Made by a program: the position numbers and the translations under genes
Source: Podaxis mareebaensis
Lineage: Eukaryota > Basidiomycota > Agaricomycetes > Agaricales > Agaricaceae
Length of the DNA stretch: 64,000 bases
NCBI GenBank assembly: GCA_018524725.1
Contig: JAEUWP010000139.1
Location: forward strand, 372,001-436,000
Direction: 5' to 3'
Notes under the pieces: model-generated
What the model was told of the DNA's origin: nothing
The model's database searches: none
The model's input: only the letters and a program-made list of their open reading frames with translations
Shown here: positions 22,200 to 34,462 of the stretch, in pieces
How the letters are laid out: each line of letters starts with the position of its first letter
Numbering within the stretch: position 1 is the stretch's first letter

Positions 22200-24990
22200 T
22201 TAGGCCACATAGGCGAATGTATCTCGAGTGTTCTGCACACGCTCTATGTACTCTTTTTCCATCAACGTATCGATAGCCTGGGAGGTGGCAATGGTGAGAA
22301 CCATGCTCAAAAGGAAAACAGCGTAAGCTCACTTTCTTGATGTCCGGTATCTTTGGGGCAAATTTCGGCGAAAGCTGGGTGATAACTTCTTGGATGAGCG
22401 CCTGGTTTTTCATCGTCTTCCGAGCCTTCATTATCCTGTGTGCACGTCCTTGATAAGATCGAGTCCGACCAGAAAGAAAACTCAGAACAAAGCATACCGA
22501 ACGATGGTCGCCTGAATAACATATTTACGGTCCTCATCCACAATCTTGAGAACTTCATTCGTCTCCGCCTTCGTTTCAGATTTGATGGGAAGATTCAGGT
22601 TCACGCGTATTTTCTTCGACTTGAAACCTAACCGATTGTTCGGTTTTAGAATGGAGCTTCTTGACGTGGAGAAGCATAACGTACCCGGGTTCAAATCATA
22701 CTGCTCCTCTTCTTCATTGATGAGAACCTTAGCTTTCACAAGAAGCGCTAAGATTTGCGTGAGCGCCTCTTTAGGAATCGATGTCGCAGTGAGGAGCTCT
22801 GAAAGCGATAAGGTGTCTTGGGTGTTATACTGCAAGAGGATTGCAGTCTGGTAAGAACTCGTCATGAGGATGTATTTCTGATTCAGATAACTCGTCCGAA
22901 GTTCGTTTTTGGAATAGTTCCAAAGCCATGTGAGCTTTCTTCCGGAATGTTTCGACTGGTAGTAACGCTGGAATCGGTCATATGTTTGTTGCATTTCGGT
23001 GGGAATTATGAATTCGTGTCCGGGAGGGTTTAGAGGCCAAAAATTGGTACCAAGGACCATTATGCTGAAATTGATGTCTAAGTCATCGGGATGGTTTGCT
23101 TGCATCCGTTCCTTGAACTGGTCAGTCAAGTCCTTGCTCAAGCTCATGTCTGGATACCCCTCAGCGTTGAAAAGTCAGACGTTCATGGGTTGACTCACCA
23201 GTAAACATACGTTGGAGCTTGTTGGTATACTCGAATCCACACGCCTCTTTCAGCTTGGATATCATACTCGCTTCACTTTCGTCTGATGCAGAAACACCAT
23301 GTATCAGGCGTTTTGATAGACGCGTGGTGTAGAAGGATTGGAAGACATCTTTATCCTCGATATATTTGAACAGTATCATCTGGCATCCAGCCATTGAGTC
23401 GAGGTCACGAGATCCCAAAAGGAAAAGAAGACAGACCACGCGATTCAAAGCGCCTTCGAGGTCACCCTCCTCGGCGACTTTGTTATTCTTGCGCAGCAGC
23501 AGATCTGTATGCTTGGCCAGGAGTTCTGGAGACCTCAAGGTTGACGTTCCCGTCGCCGGGTTTTTGTTAACAAACTCGCGACAGGCCTTGTCCAAACTCG
23601 CTAGGAAACCTGCCTCCCCTCGGAAACTTCTGTTCACTGTTTCTGTGTTCTTGTGGTGCACTTCCAGCAAAGCATCCACGTATCCTTTAGGGTCGAGTGC
23701 ATCGGCACTATCTCCTGCCTCCTCAATGAGCCTTGACACGGCTCCCATTCCTGCCTTCTTCACATGGTCCTCAAACTTCTTCCGCAGCGGTTCCAGACCC
23801 TCTGGGATACGAGAAAGGAGAGCGTACATCCGCTGAAGGTCCTCATCCTTGTCGTACTCAAGGAGTGATTGGAAGTTTTCCCACATTAGATGAGAATGTT
23901 CTCGGATGAGGACGTGTTCGCATTTAGTGACCAAGGGCTTCCTTGTCTGTGTGTTGAGATAGCGATCGACGCGATCCTCCTCCTCTTTTAACCGTTCTTC
24001 TGCTCTCCTCAGGTAGTCCGATACGGTGTTCGCTGCGAGGAAGGTTTCGGACTCGTATTTGTAGTACCTTTCTGTGGTCTCGATGAATGGAAGTTCGAAA
24101 TGGTCTCTGTAAACATCTAGACACGCTTTGTTCGTGTCCGTTTCGTCAAGACCAAGTGATACGAAAGAATCAACTACTTTCTTCACAAGACCTTGGTTAA
24201 TAACTTCTCCATTCCGTTGCGCTTCAATAAGTCGCAGGATCGCGCTGGCAAGTTTGTGTTGTTTATTCTGGATCGGAATGAAGAGGTCATTCTTCCACTG
24301 TACGAGCGCAAGCTGCCGAAGAGAATTAATAAATACCCCTGAATCAGAAGGCGGGTGCAATGGCGCACTGTATACACGGGGTAAATGCCCTTCCTGCCTT
24401 CGTCTCGTTCCCGTCGTACCCAGTGGCGATTCAGATAGGTGAACAGACGGTTAATGTAATTGGCTCCTGTCGTATAGCGGTCCCATTCGGCGGCGTAGAA
24501 TTCTAACAAAGCCTCGTCCTGGAGTGATTCGGCTTTCTGAGAAAGTCCTCTTCAGTGCTCATAGTTGAAGCAATCAGACTGCACCGTACCTCACGAAGAG
24601 ATTTTAGGTGGGTGGCGAAATAGCGTATCAGATGGCTGTACAAATCGGAGCCCATCAGGTTTGCTCCGGCTGACATGTTCGTGAGGCACGCGGTATAGGA
24701 GAGGCAGTCTGAGTACGTACTACGGGTGGTGTGGGCCCCTGATTCTGGCAAGGAATGACCCATGCGCGATGATGTACAGTAATTATATGCAACGGTATAT
24801 AGTGACATGTACTGGGTACGAATTAATGAGATTTCGCAATCCCGGGACCGGATGAGCATGTTCACACCTTGGAGAACGACACTCCGGTCTGTAGCTTGGT
24901 CATGATATGGTCTACGCCCTCCTCCAGAAAGGCCCACGTTGTGGCGAGATCTGCCGTCGCAGCGGGCATGGGCACAGGGTTGCGGGACAT
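22200..24990 (-). CDS. CUL1: Cullin-1, scaffold of SCF ubiquitin ligases
   Basis: CUL1 (yeast Cdc53) bridges Skp1/F-box substrate receptors and the RING protein Rbx1 in SCF ligases. The start at 24990 reads MSRNPVPMPAATADLATTWA, then FLEEGVDHIMTKLQTGVSF. N-terminal cullin repeats include YTVAYNYCTSSRM, AEWDRYTTGANYINRLFTYL and LALVQWKNDLFIPIQ. The cullin homology part has DKDVFQSFYTTRLSKRLIHG and SMISKLKEACGFEYTNKLQR. The neddylation segment IVRIMKARKTMKNQALIQEV is formed across an intron, keeping the acceptor Lys after IVRIM. The protein ends ERVQNTRDTFAYVA with stop at 22200. About seven introns lie mainly at the 5' and 3' ends; a single exon of about 1.2 kb covers the middle. Confidence 0.95.
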
Positions 24991-25162
24991 GGTGGCGGTG
25001 ATGGTGGTGGTGGTAAGAAGGATACGCGTTAATGGTGTACCTGCAATACGATCTATAGCCAGAATGATCGAGCAAACAAACCCATATATGATATCACCCC
25101 TGCTTGTCGCTGCGCCTGGAACAATAAATTGCCCTACATCTAGTCTGACTTATTTACGTTCA

Positions 25163-26169
25163 TTATACCTTAACGCCCGTGTGAATGCAAGCAATACCTC
25201 CCCACAAATTAATCCATGCAGCCCCATCGACGTCCTTGCCGGTCTTGAACCCTGCGTCTCGGATCATCCGGGCAAACTCTGCCTGTGGAGGGAATTTTCT
25301 AATAGACTCTACCAAGTACTGATACGAGTTTCTGTCTCCGGCGAGTATCGTTCCAAGAAGAGGAATGACCGTAAACGAGTATTGGTCATACAAACTAGGG
25401 ATGTTCGGATGTTAAGCATTTGCTACAAATCGTAGTCGAAGATGTGGGACTTACGTGCCCAAAAGTGGGCTATCAACTCGGCTAAACTCCAAGCAAGCAA
25501 AGGTACCTCCGGGTTTCAGAACACGGTAGGCTTCCTGAAGGACAGCGGGGATAGACGTGCAATTACGAATGCCGAAAGCAATGGTGTAAAGGTCGTATGT
25601 ATTGTCGGGGAATTGGTCTTTCGAGAGTCCTTGAGCGTTACCCTCTGTGAAGGAGACCTGAGGGGCTATCATGCTGTTCAGGATTTGTTCTGCCAGTTGT
25701 GATGAATACACAAACTGTTATGATACATAGTTTTCTTGAACCTTTTGAACCCCTCTTTCAGCATTTGAGCGTTAATATCCACAACATCCACGGTGGTCTC
25801 CCGGCACGCATACTTCTCCCGGGCAAAATCGAGGATACGAAGTGCTATATCTCCCGTCCCTCCGGCGACGTCAATGCACTTTTGAGGTCCGCGTCGTCCA
25901 GGTTGTAACGAAGCAACGAATTCATCCTTCCATAGCCGATGAACTCCCAATGAAGATGCATCATTCATGAGATCATATTTCGCAGCGACGGAGTCGAAGA
26001 CCTCCCGTACTAGGCCCTCCTTAGCCTCTTCCGGGACAGTCTTGAAGCCAAATGAGGTTGTTCGTGGTTCTGACGAAGGAGGTTCTTGAGTGTGCACTGA
26101 ACGCAGAGCTAGCGTTGCTTTGCGCAGTCTTGCCTGGGACTGCCATAGACGACGACCGAAAGTCTGCAT
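25163..26169 (-). CDS. COQ5: COQ5, C-methyltransferase of ubiquinone synthesis
   Basis: COQ5 is the S-adenosylmethionine-dependent methylase that adds the ring C-methyl group in coenzyme Q synthesis, within the matrix CoQ synthome. The start at 26169 gives [20 protein letters not shown], a clear mitochondrial presequence. The family follows: [20 protein letters not shown], then SAM motif [18 protein letters not shown], then [17 protein letters not shown]. After an intron come [20 protein letters not shown], the signature [20 protein letters not shown] and KPGG. The end is [20 protein letters not shown] through [12 protein letters not shown]. There are two or three small introns. It shares a 139-bp divergent upstream region with FCF2. 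Confidence 0.96.
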
Positions 26170-26308
26170 GGTGAGTTTGGAATCTTGCCGGAGTGTGCAG
26201 CAGCCCGACGCGAAGTCGCGCCGACATTGAAATTCTTGGTCACGTGCTACATTCAGGTTTTTTTGACGGCCAGATAACCCCAAGTCAAGTGCTCGTATTA
26301 CCCCTACA
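26170..26308. promoter_or_regulatory. Bidirectional promoter region, COQ5/FCF2
   Basis: Only 139 bases separate the divergent ATGs of COQ5 and FCF2, so both promoters must overlap here unless they extend into the genes. No TATA box stands out. Confidence 0.5.
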
Positions 26309-27428
26309 ATGATTACAACGGTCTCGACGCCAGCCTCAATCCGTGGAAAAGGAAAGGAGAAAGCGACTGGTACGAACAGTGAAACCCTGCACCCATTCCC
26401 TTACTTGGGATGATAACAGAACTCCCAGAAACCTCGGACCCAGGACCTGAATCCGAATCCGAATGGAGCGACGCCGACTTATCATCGGACTCGGAAAGCG
26501 ACCTGGATGAAAGTTCTACGAGTGAATCTGAAGAAGAAGTTACGAAAGAATACCTCCAGTTGCTTTTACAACGAGCCAGAGAAAGCGCCGCAGCGGTAGA
26601 ACCGGGACAATTCCAAACGATAGGAGACAATGAAGAGGTTCTGACACTGGACGATGTCGAACAACCGTATGTCCCATAACACTTACTAACAGAGTTACTG
26701 CTAATTTTCAACCCCCTAGACCGCTCCCGAAACTCGATCCAGGAGCACTACCCCCTCCATACCTCCAGGTCGGCGAAGTGAGGGGAGACGCTGGCGCGCT
26801 AGTGCGAGACCCAGAAGCTGAAGAAGTCGAGAAGAAGACAGCATTGCAGAACACTATTTCGCCTCCACTTCCGCCCCCAGAACTCACTAAAGCGGGGAGA
26901 CCCCTTACAAAGAGAGAAAAGAAAGAGGTGCGCTCACGAACAACTTGGACAAGACATAGTGCTGAATTGGTTCAGCTCAAGAAACAAACTACCGGACCAG
27001 ATTGGTTCGACATGCCAGCTCCTGCCGAGGCCGACCTCCCCCGTCTCTACCGCGAAGTCGAAGCACTGCGCTTGCGCAACCAATTAGATCCAAAAAGGTT
27101 CTATCGTAAAGACGAGGGCGAAGGTAGAGGAATTAAGGGTCTACCGAAGTACTTCACGGTAAATCTCCTATTCAGCGCGAAGATTACTGGGGCTCATTAC
27201 CTACTTCAGATCGGTCGAATCGTCGAGACGGAATCTCCCTTTGGTGGTCCGAGCGCCGAGAATCTTCCCAGAAACCAACGGAAACGGACATTGGTGGACG
27301 AACTCATCGACGACGCAGAGGCGAAACGTTATGCAAAGAAGAAGTTTAATGAGTTACAGGCCGTTAGAGGGGCAAAAGGCAAAAACACACTCAGGGCGAA
27401 GCAGGCACTCCGGAAACCTAAGTGGTGA
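26309..27428 (+). CDS. FCF2: FCF2, small-subunit processome pre-rRNA processing factor
   Basis: Four exons (26309-26369, 26420-26666, 26720-27158, 27210-27428) join in frame to 321 residues. The N-terminal half is acidic, with repeated Glu/Ser (WSDADLSSDSESDLDESSTS). The C-terminal half is the Fcf2 domain: TTGPDWFDMPAPAEADLPRL, LRLRNQLDPKRFYRKDE, LPKYFTIGRIVETESPF, then RNQRKRTLVDELIDDAEAKR and KKFNELQAVRGAKGK, ending in a basic tail. The family (yeast Fcf2, human DNTTIP2) is needed for early cleavages of pre-rRNA leading to 18S rRNA and works in the nucleolus. The size is somewhat above yeast Fcf2 because of the acidic N-terminus. It diverges from COQ5. Confidence 0.93.
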
Positions 27429-27511
27429 AGCCAAATCCATCATATCCTCCAAGGCGTTTCTATTCCAGCCTGTGCTACAACCGGCCTACTCTCTTTGTCC
27501 GGCGTTTCCAT

Positions 27512-30500
27512 CTACTCCCTGGCCAATGCATACAACTCGTCTTTGTCTGCACTGATATCGACCATGCCCCTGAGATACCCATTTTCCTTCTCTAACAATA
27601 CTTTCGGTCTATCGAACTCGACGATCCGACCCTCATTCAAGACCATCTATCAGGTATCTCAGTCTCCACGTCTGCCATGACACGAAAATCTGAGATACTT
27701 ACAATTCTATCAAAATCCATGACTGTGCGGAGGCGGTGGGCTACAGTCAGGATTGTCACATCGTGCAACTCATGTCGTAGAACCTTCTGGATAGCAGCAT
27801 CTGTCTCATAATCTAGCATCTTGCGTTTAGCGAATGAGAAGGCACTTTTTATCAGATTCTTCACCTATTGCAGATGTCGCTATAAAGAAGATGTAGAATA
27901 AGCATGATATGCCACTCGCACACATCTATCATACAACATACCTTCATCTAGGATGAGCACCTTGTTGCCTTGAACTAGCGCCCGGGCCAGAGCTATAATT
28001 TGCCTTTGTCCGACGGAAAAGTTATCCCCTTTGCCTATGATTCTGGTATCCAACACACTTGGAGACATATCAACCGTTTGCAATAACTGCGGTCCTACGG
28101 AGCGGAGCGCTGCATAAAGTTCCACATCGTCGAAATCGTGAAACGGATCCAGATTGTCTCGAAGACGGCCATCAAAGAGGTCAGGCTGCGAAAATATTAG
28201 GCTGTTACGAAGAACCAATACAAAAAGAAACGGATCCCACTGTCTGGGGTATAACCGTGAATTTGGATCGCAGAGTCGTGACATCGAGTTTGCTTGTTGG
28301 GATGCCGTCGTAGTACACTTCGCCTCGTGTGTACAAACACTGAAGGATGGCAAGAGCAAGTGAGCTCTGCAAGGATAGATTGAACCCTCAACGCAGCACC
28401 CCTCGGACCAATCACTCACTTTGCCCGCCCCCGTCCGCCCCACTGACTTGAATCAGTGATAGGCACAAACGATACAAGATCTGGGTCATACCTATTCCAA
28501 TTTTTTCGCCGCTCTTAATTATGAAGTCGAGGTCCTTGAGGACATCTTCGCTGTCCTGTTTGCCGGTTAATCAAAAGTAACATTGTTAGTGGGTGACTAG
28601 TTACCTTAGAATATTTGGCCGAGAGGTTGACGGCCCTCAGTTCCCCCCGTGAAGGCCAATATGCAGGCGGGAGAACCTCTGATGATACACGTTCCTGCTC
28701 CAGCCTTGTGTAATCATAGATACGTTCAAGACTTCACGAGGTGAATCGTAGAAAGAGAATTCAAAGCGGTACTCATACCTGTTCGCTGGACAGGCGGAAA
28801 ATGGTGTCAGCTTCCATGAGTATCAGCAACTTGAAAACAACGTGCCATGGAGCTCGAGATTGTTGACCATGCGGACCCACGTTAGTATCATGGAACTGAA
28901 ACCGACTGTGATGCCCCAGATTAAAGTTATAGCACAAGGAATCAAACACAACCTACCGGCCATGGTCAGGCTGAATCCAGTATCAGACGCTGTAGCCTGT
29001 CGGTTCCCGTATACCAGATACGTCGAGAGTCCAGTAGTGAAGAGTGCGCCCAAGACGTCGGAACGAATACTAACCCATCTGGTATTTATAATCAGGATAA
29101 GCCCATAGCTAATTCACTTAGAAAATATCCAGTACCTGTTCATTGCCCAATACGTCGTAGCCACCCGGGTATAGGCATCGATATGCTTCATACAATCCCT
29201 TAGGTACTGTTCTTGAGCACCGTATGCACGGATCGAGACTAGTACAATCACACATGTGAAATATCTGCACAAGGCAACTGTAGGGAGTCGAGCGTACCTA
29301 AGCCATCTATAGTCTCGGAAAGACTATAAGAAGTTCAGCTATACACACACTTGAAGGAACGCTGAAACACACTGTGTTAAGATAGGAGACTTTGAATTGG
29401 ACATCATACGTCTGGCAGGTAGCTGTGCCCGCATGTAAAATTGTCCATTCAAGAGCCCCAGAAAGGCGACCAGTAACGCTGGAATTATGTAGAATGGGCT
29501 ATAGACGGCGATAGCCACTAGTCTCCCAAGCATGGAGATACTCAGCTCTGTCACTCTACGGATGCTGAGCGGAAGTGGGCCGTCAACTGCGAAGTGTTCA
29601 GCTCCACTGCTTCGAATGTGTCGGCGATATTGGCTCACTCGTCCTTATATCTTGCGTAGCCCGAACGGTGACGCGAGCGGACGGTGTCGTGTCCAACCAC
29701 CTGAGCGTCTGTTAAAGTGGTTTTCATAGTACAGAGGATCAGGTGACACTGACCTCCAGCATGACCCTAAGACGGACGTGAATAGAGAGGAATGGATAGT
29801 TCTAGACGCCCTCAATGAGCCGAAGATAAATAGCATATAATTTGAGTCGTATAAGGCCACAGATAGGGCAATCATACTCATAAGAACCGAGAGGTAACTG
29901 GGAAATAGTAAGTTCCACGTCATTCAGGTCAAAGGTAGTATAATATGCTTACAATGACGCAGAGATGCCCGAAGGAGGGCGCGTTTCGTATTGAGACGCC
30001 CATAACCCCATCCACCATGCCTGCGCTATGTGTGATGCTTCATTTCCAACCAGCAGGAGTGCAACCACAGCCCATAGCAGGACCGGATGGTGGCTCATAT
30101 TCCCAAGATACAATCCGACTAGAGCTTCAGGTGAGAGTTCCACATAAATGCCTGTGTGGTAACTCACAAGCATCTCGTTTGACATGATCATGGTGCACTT
30201 CTTCCGGGCTAGTGGCCTGTGGAATTACATCTCTTTCATTTGAAACAGGTTCAGAGGATGTGCTCGTGACCTCTGAATCATCCTCGGCCAGAACCACCTG
30301 GGCTGAACTGTCGGCTGAATGAATCTCTTCATAGTGGCATGTCCCGTTAAGGTTAATGGTCACAACTGCCACCGCCATACTCTTTAATAGATCGACATTG
30401 TGGGTCTTTGGTGTATTGAATACGCGTTTTCGGATTATCGGTTAACCGGGGCTCACCACGAGTATGACTGTTCTGCCACACATCAGACTACCAGCAAAAC

Positions 30501-33500
30501 ACTGTCGGCAGACCCATTTTGCCGTGTGAATGTCCAAAGCCGCTAGGATATCATCTAATAAAAGTATCTTCGCAGTGGAGTACACAGCACGGGCCAGAGT
30601 TATGCGAGCCTGTATGCAAAGAATCAATATCACCCAAAGGGAATCGTTCCAGAGACCGTAGGCATACCCTTTGCCCCCCACTTGGGTTCCCCGTATTAAT
30701 TCAATGACTATTCCAAAAAGTGTAGAGGCGTACCTAAGTGTCAGACCTCTTTCCCCAATTTGGGTCAAATCACCATGAGGAAGCTGTTTAAGATCCTGGT
30801 AAAGTCCACATTGCAGAACCACTGGCGTTTGTCAAGCCTCAGCTTTTGCCGTAGTTATATCGATAGCCGCACCTTGCTGATAGCGTGTTTCGTCGTAAGG
30901 AGCGCCAAAAAGGACATTTTGCTAAAAAAACAACTGAGTGTATTGTTGGACGATGACATGTATGCTTACTTTAACGGTCCCACTTTGGATCCACGAATCC
31001 TGCGCAGCGTAAGCAACGCCTTGTTGGCGAGGGAGCACCACCTGAGAGCTTTCCCGAGACAGCAGATACATTTCCCCTGGGTATTACGGCCGTCAGTCTG
31101 TGGTAATGAGACAGGAGAACGAAGTAACTACCCAAGAGTGCGATTAACAAGGATGATTTTCCGGATCCAGTAGGGCCAGTGACGAGAGTGAGTCCGTTCT
31201 TAAATATGACTTCACCATCGATTCTCAAACGAAAGGTAGAAAGATCTGTCAGAGACCAAGTGAAGTGGCAGTTTGAGAACCCAATGAAATCTGTAATGTG
31301 GGGTGCTCCCTGATCGTTGCTAGTCACGAGCTCCGACTAGTGGATAGTTAATATCATCGTGTCATTTGATCTGGATTGTTATTGAAACCTTACATTTCGT
31401 ATAAAATGGTCAAAACGGTCAAAAGACACCTTCACTGAGTCACTGGTCAGTCTGAATGAAAGCTAGAGGCCTAAAAAAACGACCTTGGGTGAGAATTGGG
31501 ATGGCGTTCAGAATCGTCCGGATGTGGAGTCGTAAAGATTCAAAGATTGCCATTGAGGCGAATACACGTGATGCTGTAATAGGATCGAACTTAAAGGCTC
31601 CCGAAAGCACAGGAATGAGCTCACATGTAAGACCTTTATGAAATATGACGGTCTGAAATGAGGGTTAATAAGATGGTACTGGGGCGCAACAATTACCCAC
31701 GTAGGATGAATAGGTTACAAGCATCGTGACCAAAGGTATCAGAAAGCTGACAGAACAGCCGAAGTCAGTATGAGAGCCATCAATCCAACGTAGTCATACT
31801 TGAGGGTCCCAGTCAAAAGCTCGACGACTTTGAATTTTCTCAACAGATCCATTTCTTCTTGGCGAATTTGATCTATCTGCTGTTTCGCTCTGGATCCCCA
31901 GCCGAGGAGTTTGATCGTTCTAAAGATAGACATCACTGATACATGCGCCAGTGAGTGTCGTGGTGCTGGGCAATGCAATCGTGATATACCTTCTACAATC
32001 TTTTGAATACGAGAATCGGTCTGTGCATCGGAACAATTGAGTCGTCTGAAAACTGAAAACATAAGAGAACATGATTACCTTTTTGCTTCTGTCATTCTGC
32101 AATTTTCGCATAGTCGTAGCAAAAAGTGCAGGGAGAGGCAGCATGAAAATCATTGCAACGAAACCCAGCACCGCACTTTCAAACATCAGGTCAGCGAGAG
32201 ACTTGCAACATTCAAAGATGTAAAAGATAACCTCCATCCCAATATGCTAAAAAGGAACCACATGGACAAAATGATCATGACCGGGGAATAGAGCGCTGTC
32301 ATGGAGTGTTAAGCCTCATAATTGTTGCCAAAGTTAGCATATACACACCAATAAAGAACATTTCAACACCAGCAGCGATGTTGGCAATATCAGAAGTCAT
32401 TAGGTTGTTGATCCTGCCAGTCAGATTAGAAGAACCGTGCGATTTGCTTCGAGCAAGGTCACTCTGATAGCGTGACCGCAAACTATAATCGTATACGGTG
32501 CGCATGAGGATGGCCTCAAATTGTATCATAACGCCATTCTGTAAGTGGTGTAACTCAAGAGCCGCCGTGCATTCCATAAAAAGATCTTACGGAAACGTTG
32601 TTGTATAATTGCAACATGACAGAGCGGGTTGAGGGTCCAAAAAATAAGACACATATCCACACCCAGGGTCTTAGGCCCGAGCTTTCGTTCCCTCCTTCGA
32701 GGTACCTAATGTCCCGTCAAGCAACGACCAAAAGAGGTTTGAAACTTCCGACCTTAATAGTCTATTGAGACCAACTGGACCAGCTAAGAGAAGCACAGTC
32801 TAAGATCTCATTTAGAAATTAGGCTGCTTCTAGGGTTGCAGACGCACGTGTGAAAGCTGCAAAAACGACAACTGTGCGCATTCTTTCCCTGGAAAACGTG
32901 CCAAAGCTAGGTTAGCAATTCGCGGAGGGGCATGGTAGATAACGAACGGTACTGATAGAGCATGTGCCAAAAGGCGTGGCGCTTCGTCAGTTTCTGGCGG
33001 TCAAGAATGGATGATGCGCGATGTGTGAGATTCTCAGACCTATCCCGTGAACGAATTGGTGGAATAGATTTCTGGAACGAGTCGGGATCGCAGTGATAGA
33101 TGAGATAGTCCAGGTAGCTGTACGTCAGCCGCGACCACATAGAAAGACCTTCATGCTGCAAGGTTAGTTCCGGCGTATGTCGACAATATCCGTGCCCAAA
33201 CCTTGACTTTTCTGATCATCCGATTCAAACATCTTGAGGTACGGGGTGACGAGAGGTAAAATGCCGCCCCCCACGAGGAGTAATGCGATCTTTGATAAGA
33301 CGAAAATGTTCATCAAATCAATAGGTTGGGGGTAAGTCGCCAACGGCCAGACATCTTGATAGGCATAGGCGATGAAGATCAGAGCCATTATAAAGTCGTG
33401 GTGGAGAAGAAACCTCCGCCTCCATGGAGCCTTGGTCTTCAGTGCGAGGATGACCAATATCATAGTATAGACCTGATAACATAAGTACCTCAGTGCCTGG

Positions 33501-33939
33501 GTCGCAGTTTCTGCGAGGTATAAAAAGGCAGGCTCACATAGCAAGCCATTTCAGAATTCTGAGGTGTCCAAGTGAGGTTAATTATTCCGAAATAGTCTGA
33601 ATCATCATGAAATTCAAGGGTTGAAAGCAGGAAAAGAGAGAGGCAACACAGAAGCCTGGTAGAAGCGTATATCTTGTGTATGGAGAGTCCCACGTCTGGT
33701 ATCTCGGGCTCTCTATGCGCTGCCAACGATTCGGGAGGGCACCCGCCCCCAGCGACTTCTTCAGGATCTTTCACCTTTCGAAGCTTTTGCCGGACGTAGC
33801 GAGCACATAATGCAACAAACGAAATGGCGATCGCGTACACGAGGTATTTTCGTACGCGATTGTCCTCATCGGCTTGTGTCAGCACCTGAGCTTGGTCTTG
33901 CAACACCGGGGTCCGTTGGAAGTTTTGGTGTTCCCTCAT
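27512..33939 (-). CDS. ABCC-type (MRP-like) ABC transporter
   Basis: A full ABC exporter spread over 6.4 kb and more than 20 small introns. The ATG at 33939 is preceded by an in-frame stop. The N-terminal part has several membrane segments (KYLVYAIAISFVALCARYV, YTMILVILALKT, MNIFVLSKIALLLVGGGIL) as in ABCC proteins with a TMD0. NBD1: FKNGLTLVTGPTGSGKSSLL, signature LSGGQR built through a 13-base exon, Walker B KILLLDDILAALD, then LVTHN. NBD2: Walker A GRTGAGK split from SSLALAIL by an intron, QPDLFDGRLRDNLDPF, signature FSVGQRQIIALARAL, Walker B VLILDE, and VAHRLRTVMDFDRIMVLNEG. The end is DISADKDELYALARE at 27512. The NBD1/NBD2 asymmetry is typical of ABCC. Substrate unknown; export of conjugates or xenobiotics is inferred from the family. 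Confidence 0.9.
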
Positions 33940-34102
33940 GCTTTGAAAAGTTTCGGTCAAGCGACGTCTTCAACGTGACGGATGCGGTTCTTGACTCACC
34001 TACTCAGAACCAGGGGGTCAATGGAAAGATAGAATAAAGGAATCCGCTAGCCACTGCTTCTTAAGGCGTTATGCCGGCGGCCACTGCTGATAATAATGAC
34101 AT

Positions 34103-34366
34103 GAAGCGCCCGAACTTGACGGGGACCCTTTCCCCTAAATCGACCCCATATGGGGTCAAGGTAGCCAGTATATTCACACGCAGACACATACCGGCTGTGG
34201 ACCGTCGATGCCATATATTCAACGATGACATGAAGCCATGAAGCGCCCCGAACTTGAAGGAGACCCTTTCCTCTAAATCAACTCCAAATGGGGGTTGAGG
34301 TAGCCAGTATATCCACACGCAGGCACGTACCAGTGGGTAAACCGTCGATGCTATATATCCACAGAT
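34103..34366. repeat. Imperfect tandem duplication, unit 137 bp
   Basis: Two head-to-tail copies begin at 34103 and 34240 (period 137 bases). Both start gaagcgccc(c)gaacttga, share accctttcc, gtagccagtatat, cacacgcag and accgtcgatg, and end in catatat or tatatat plus ca-gat. They differ by scattered substitutions and small indels, so the duplication is not recent. It lies between the ABCC transporter start and the SAS10 stop. Confidence 0.8.
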
Positions 34367-34462
34367 GTCGTCGAGAGCCTGTACACATGTGTGTATCATG
34401 ACCCTAGATTGCTATGATACACGGAAAAGTACACAGGAACCGCAGCCTCAGCGGACAAAATC

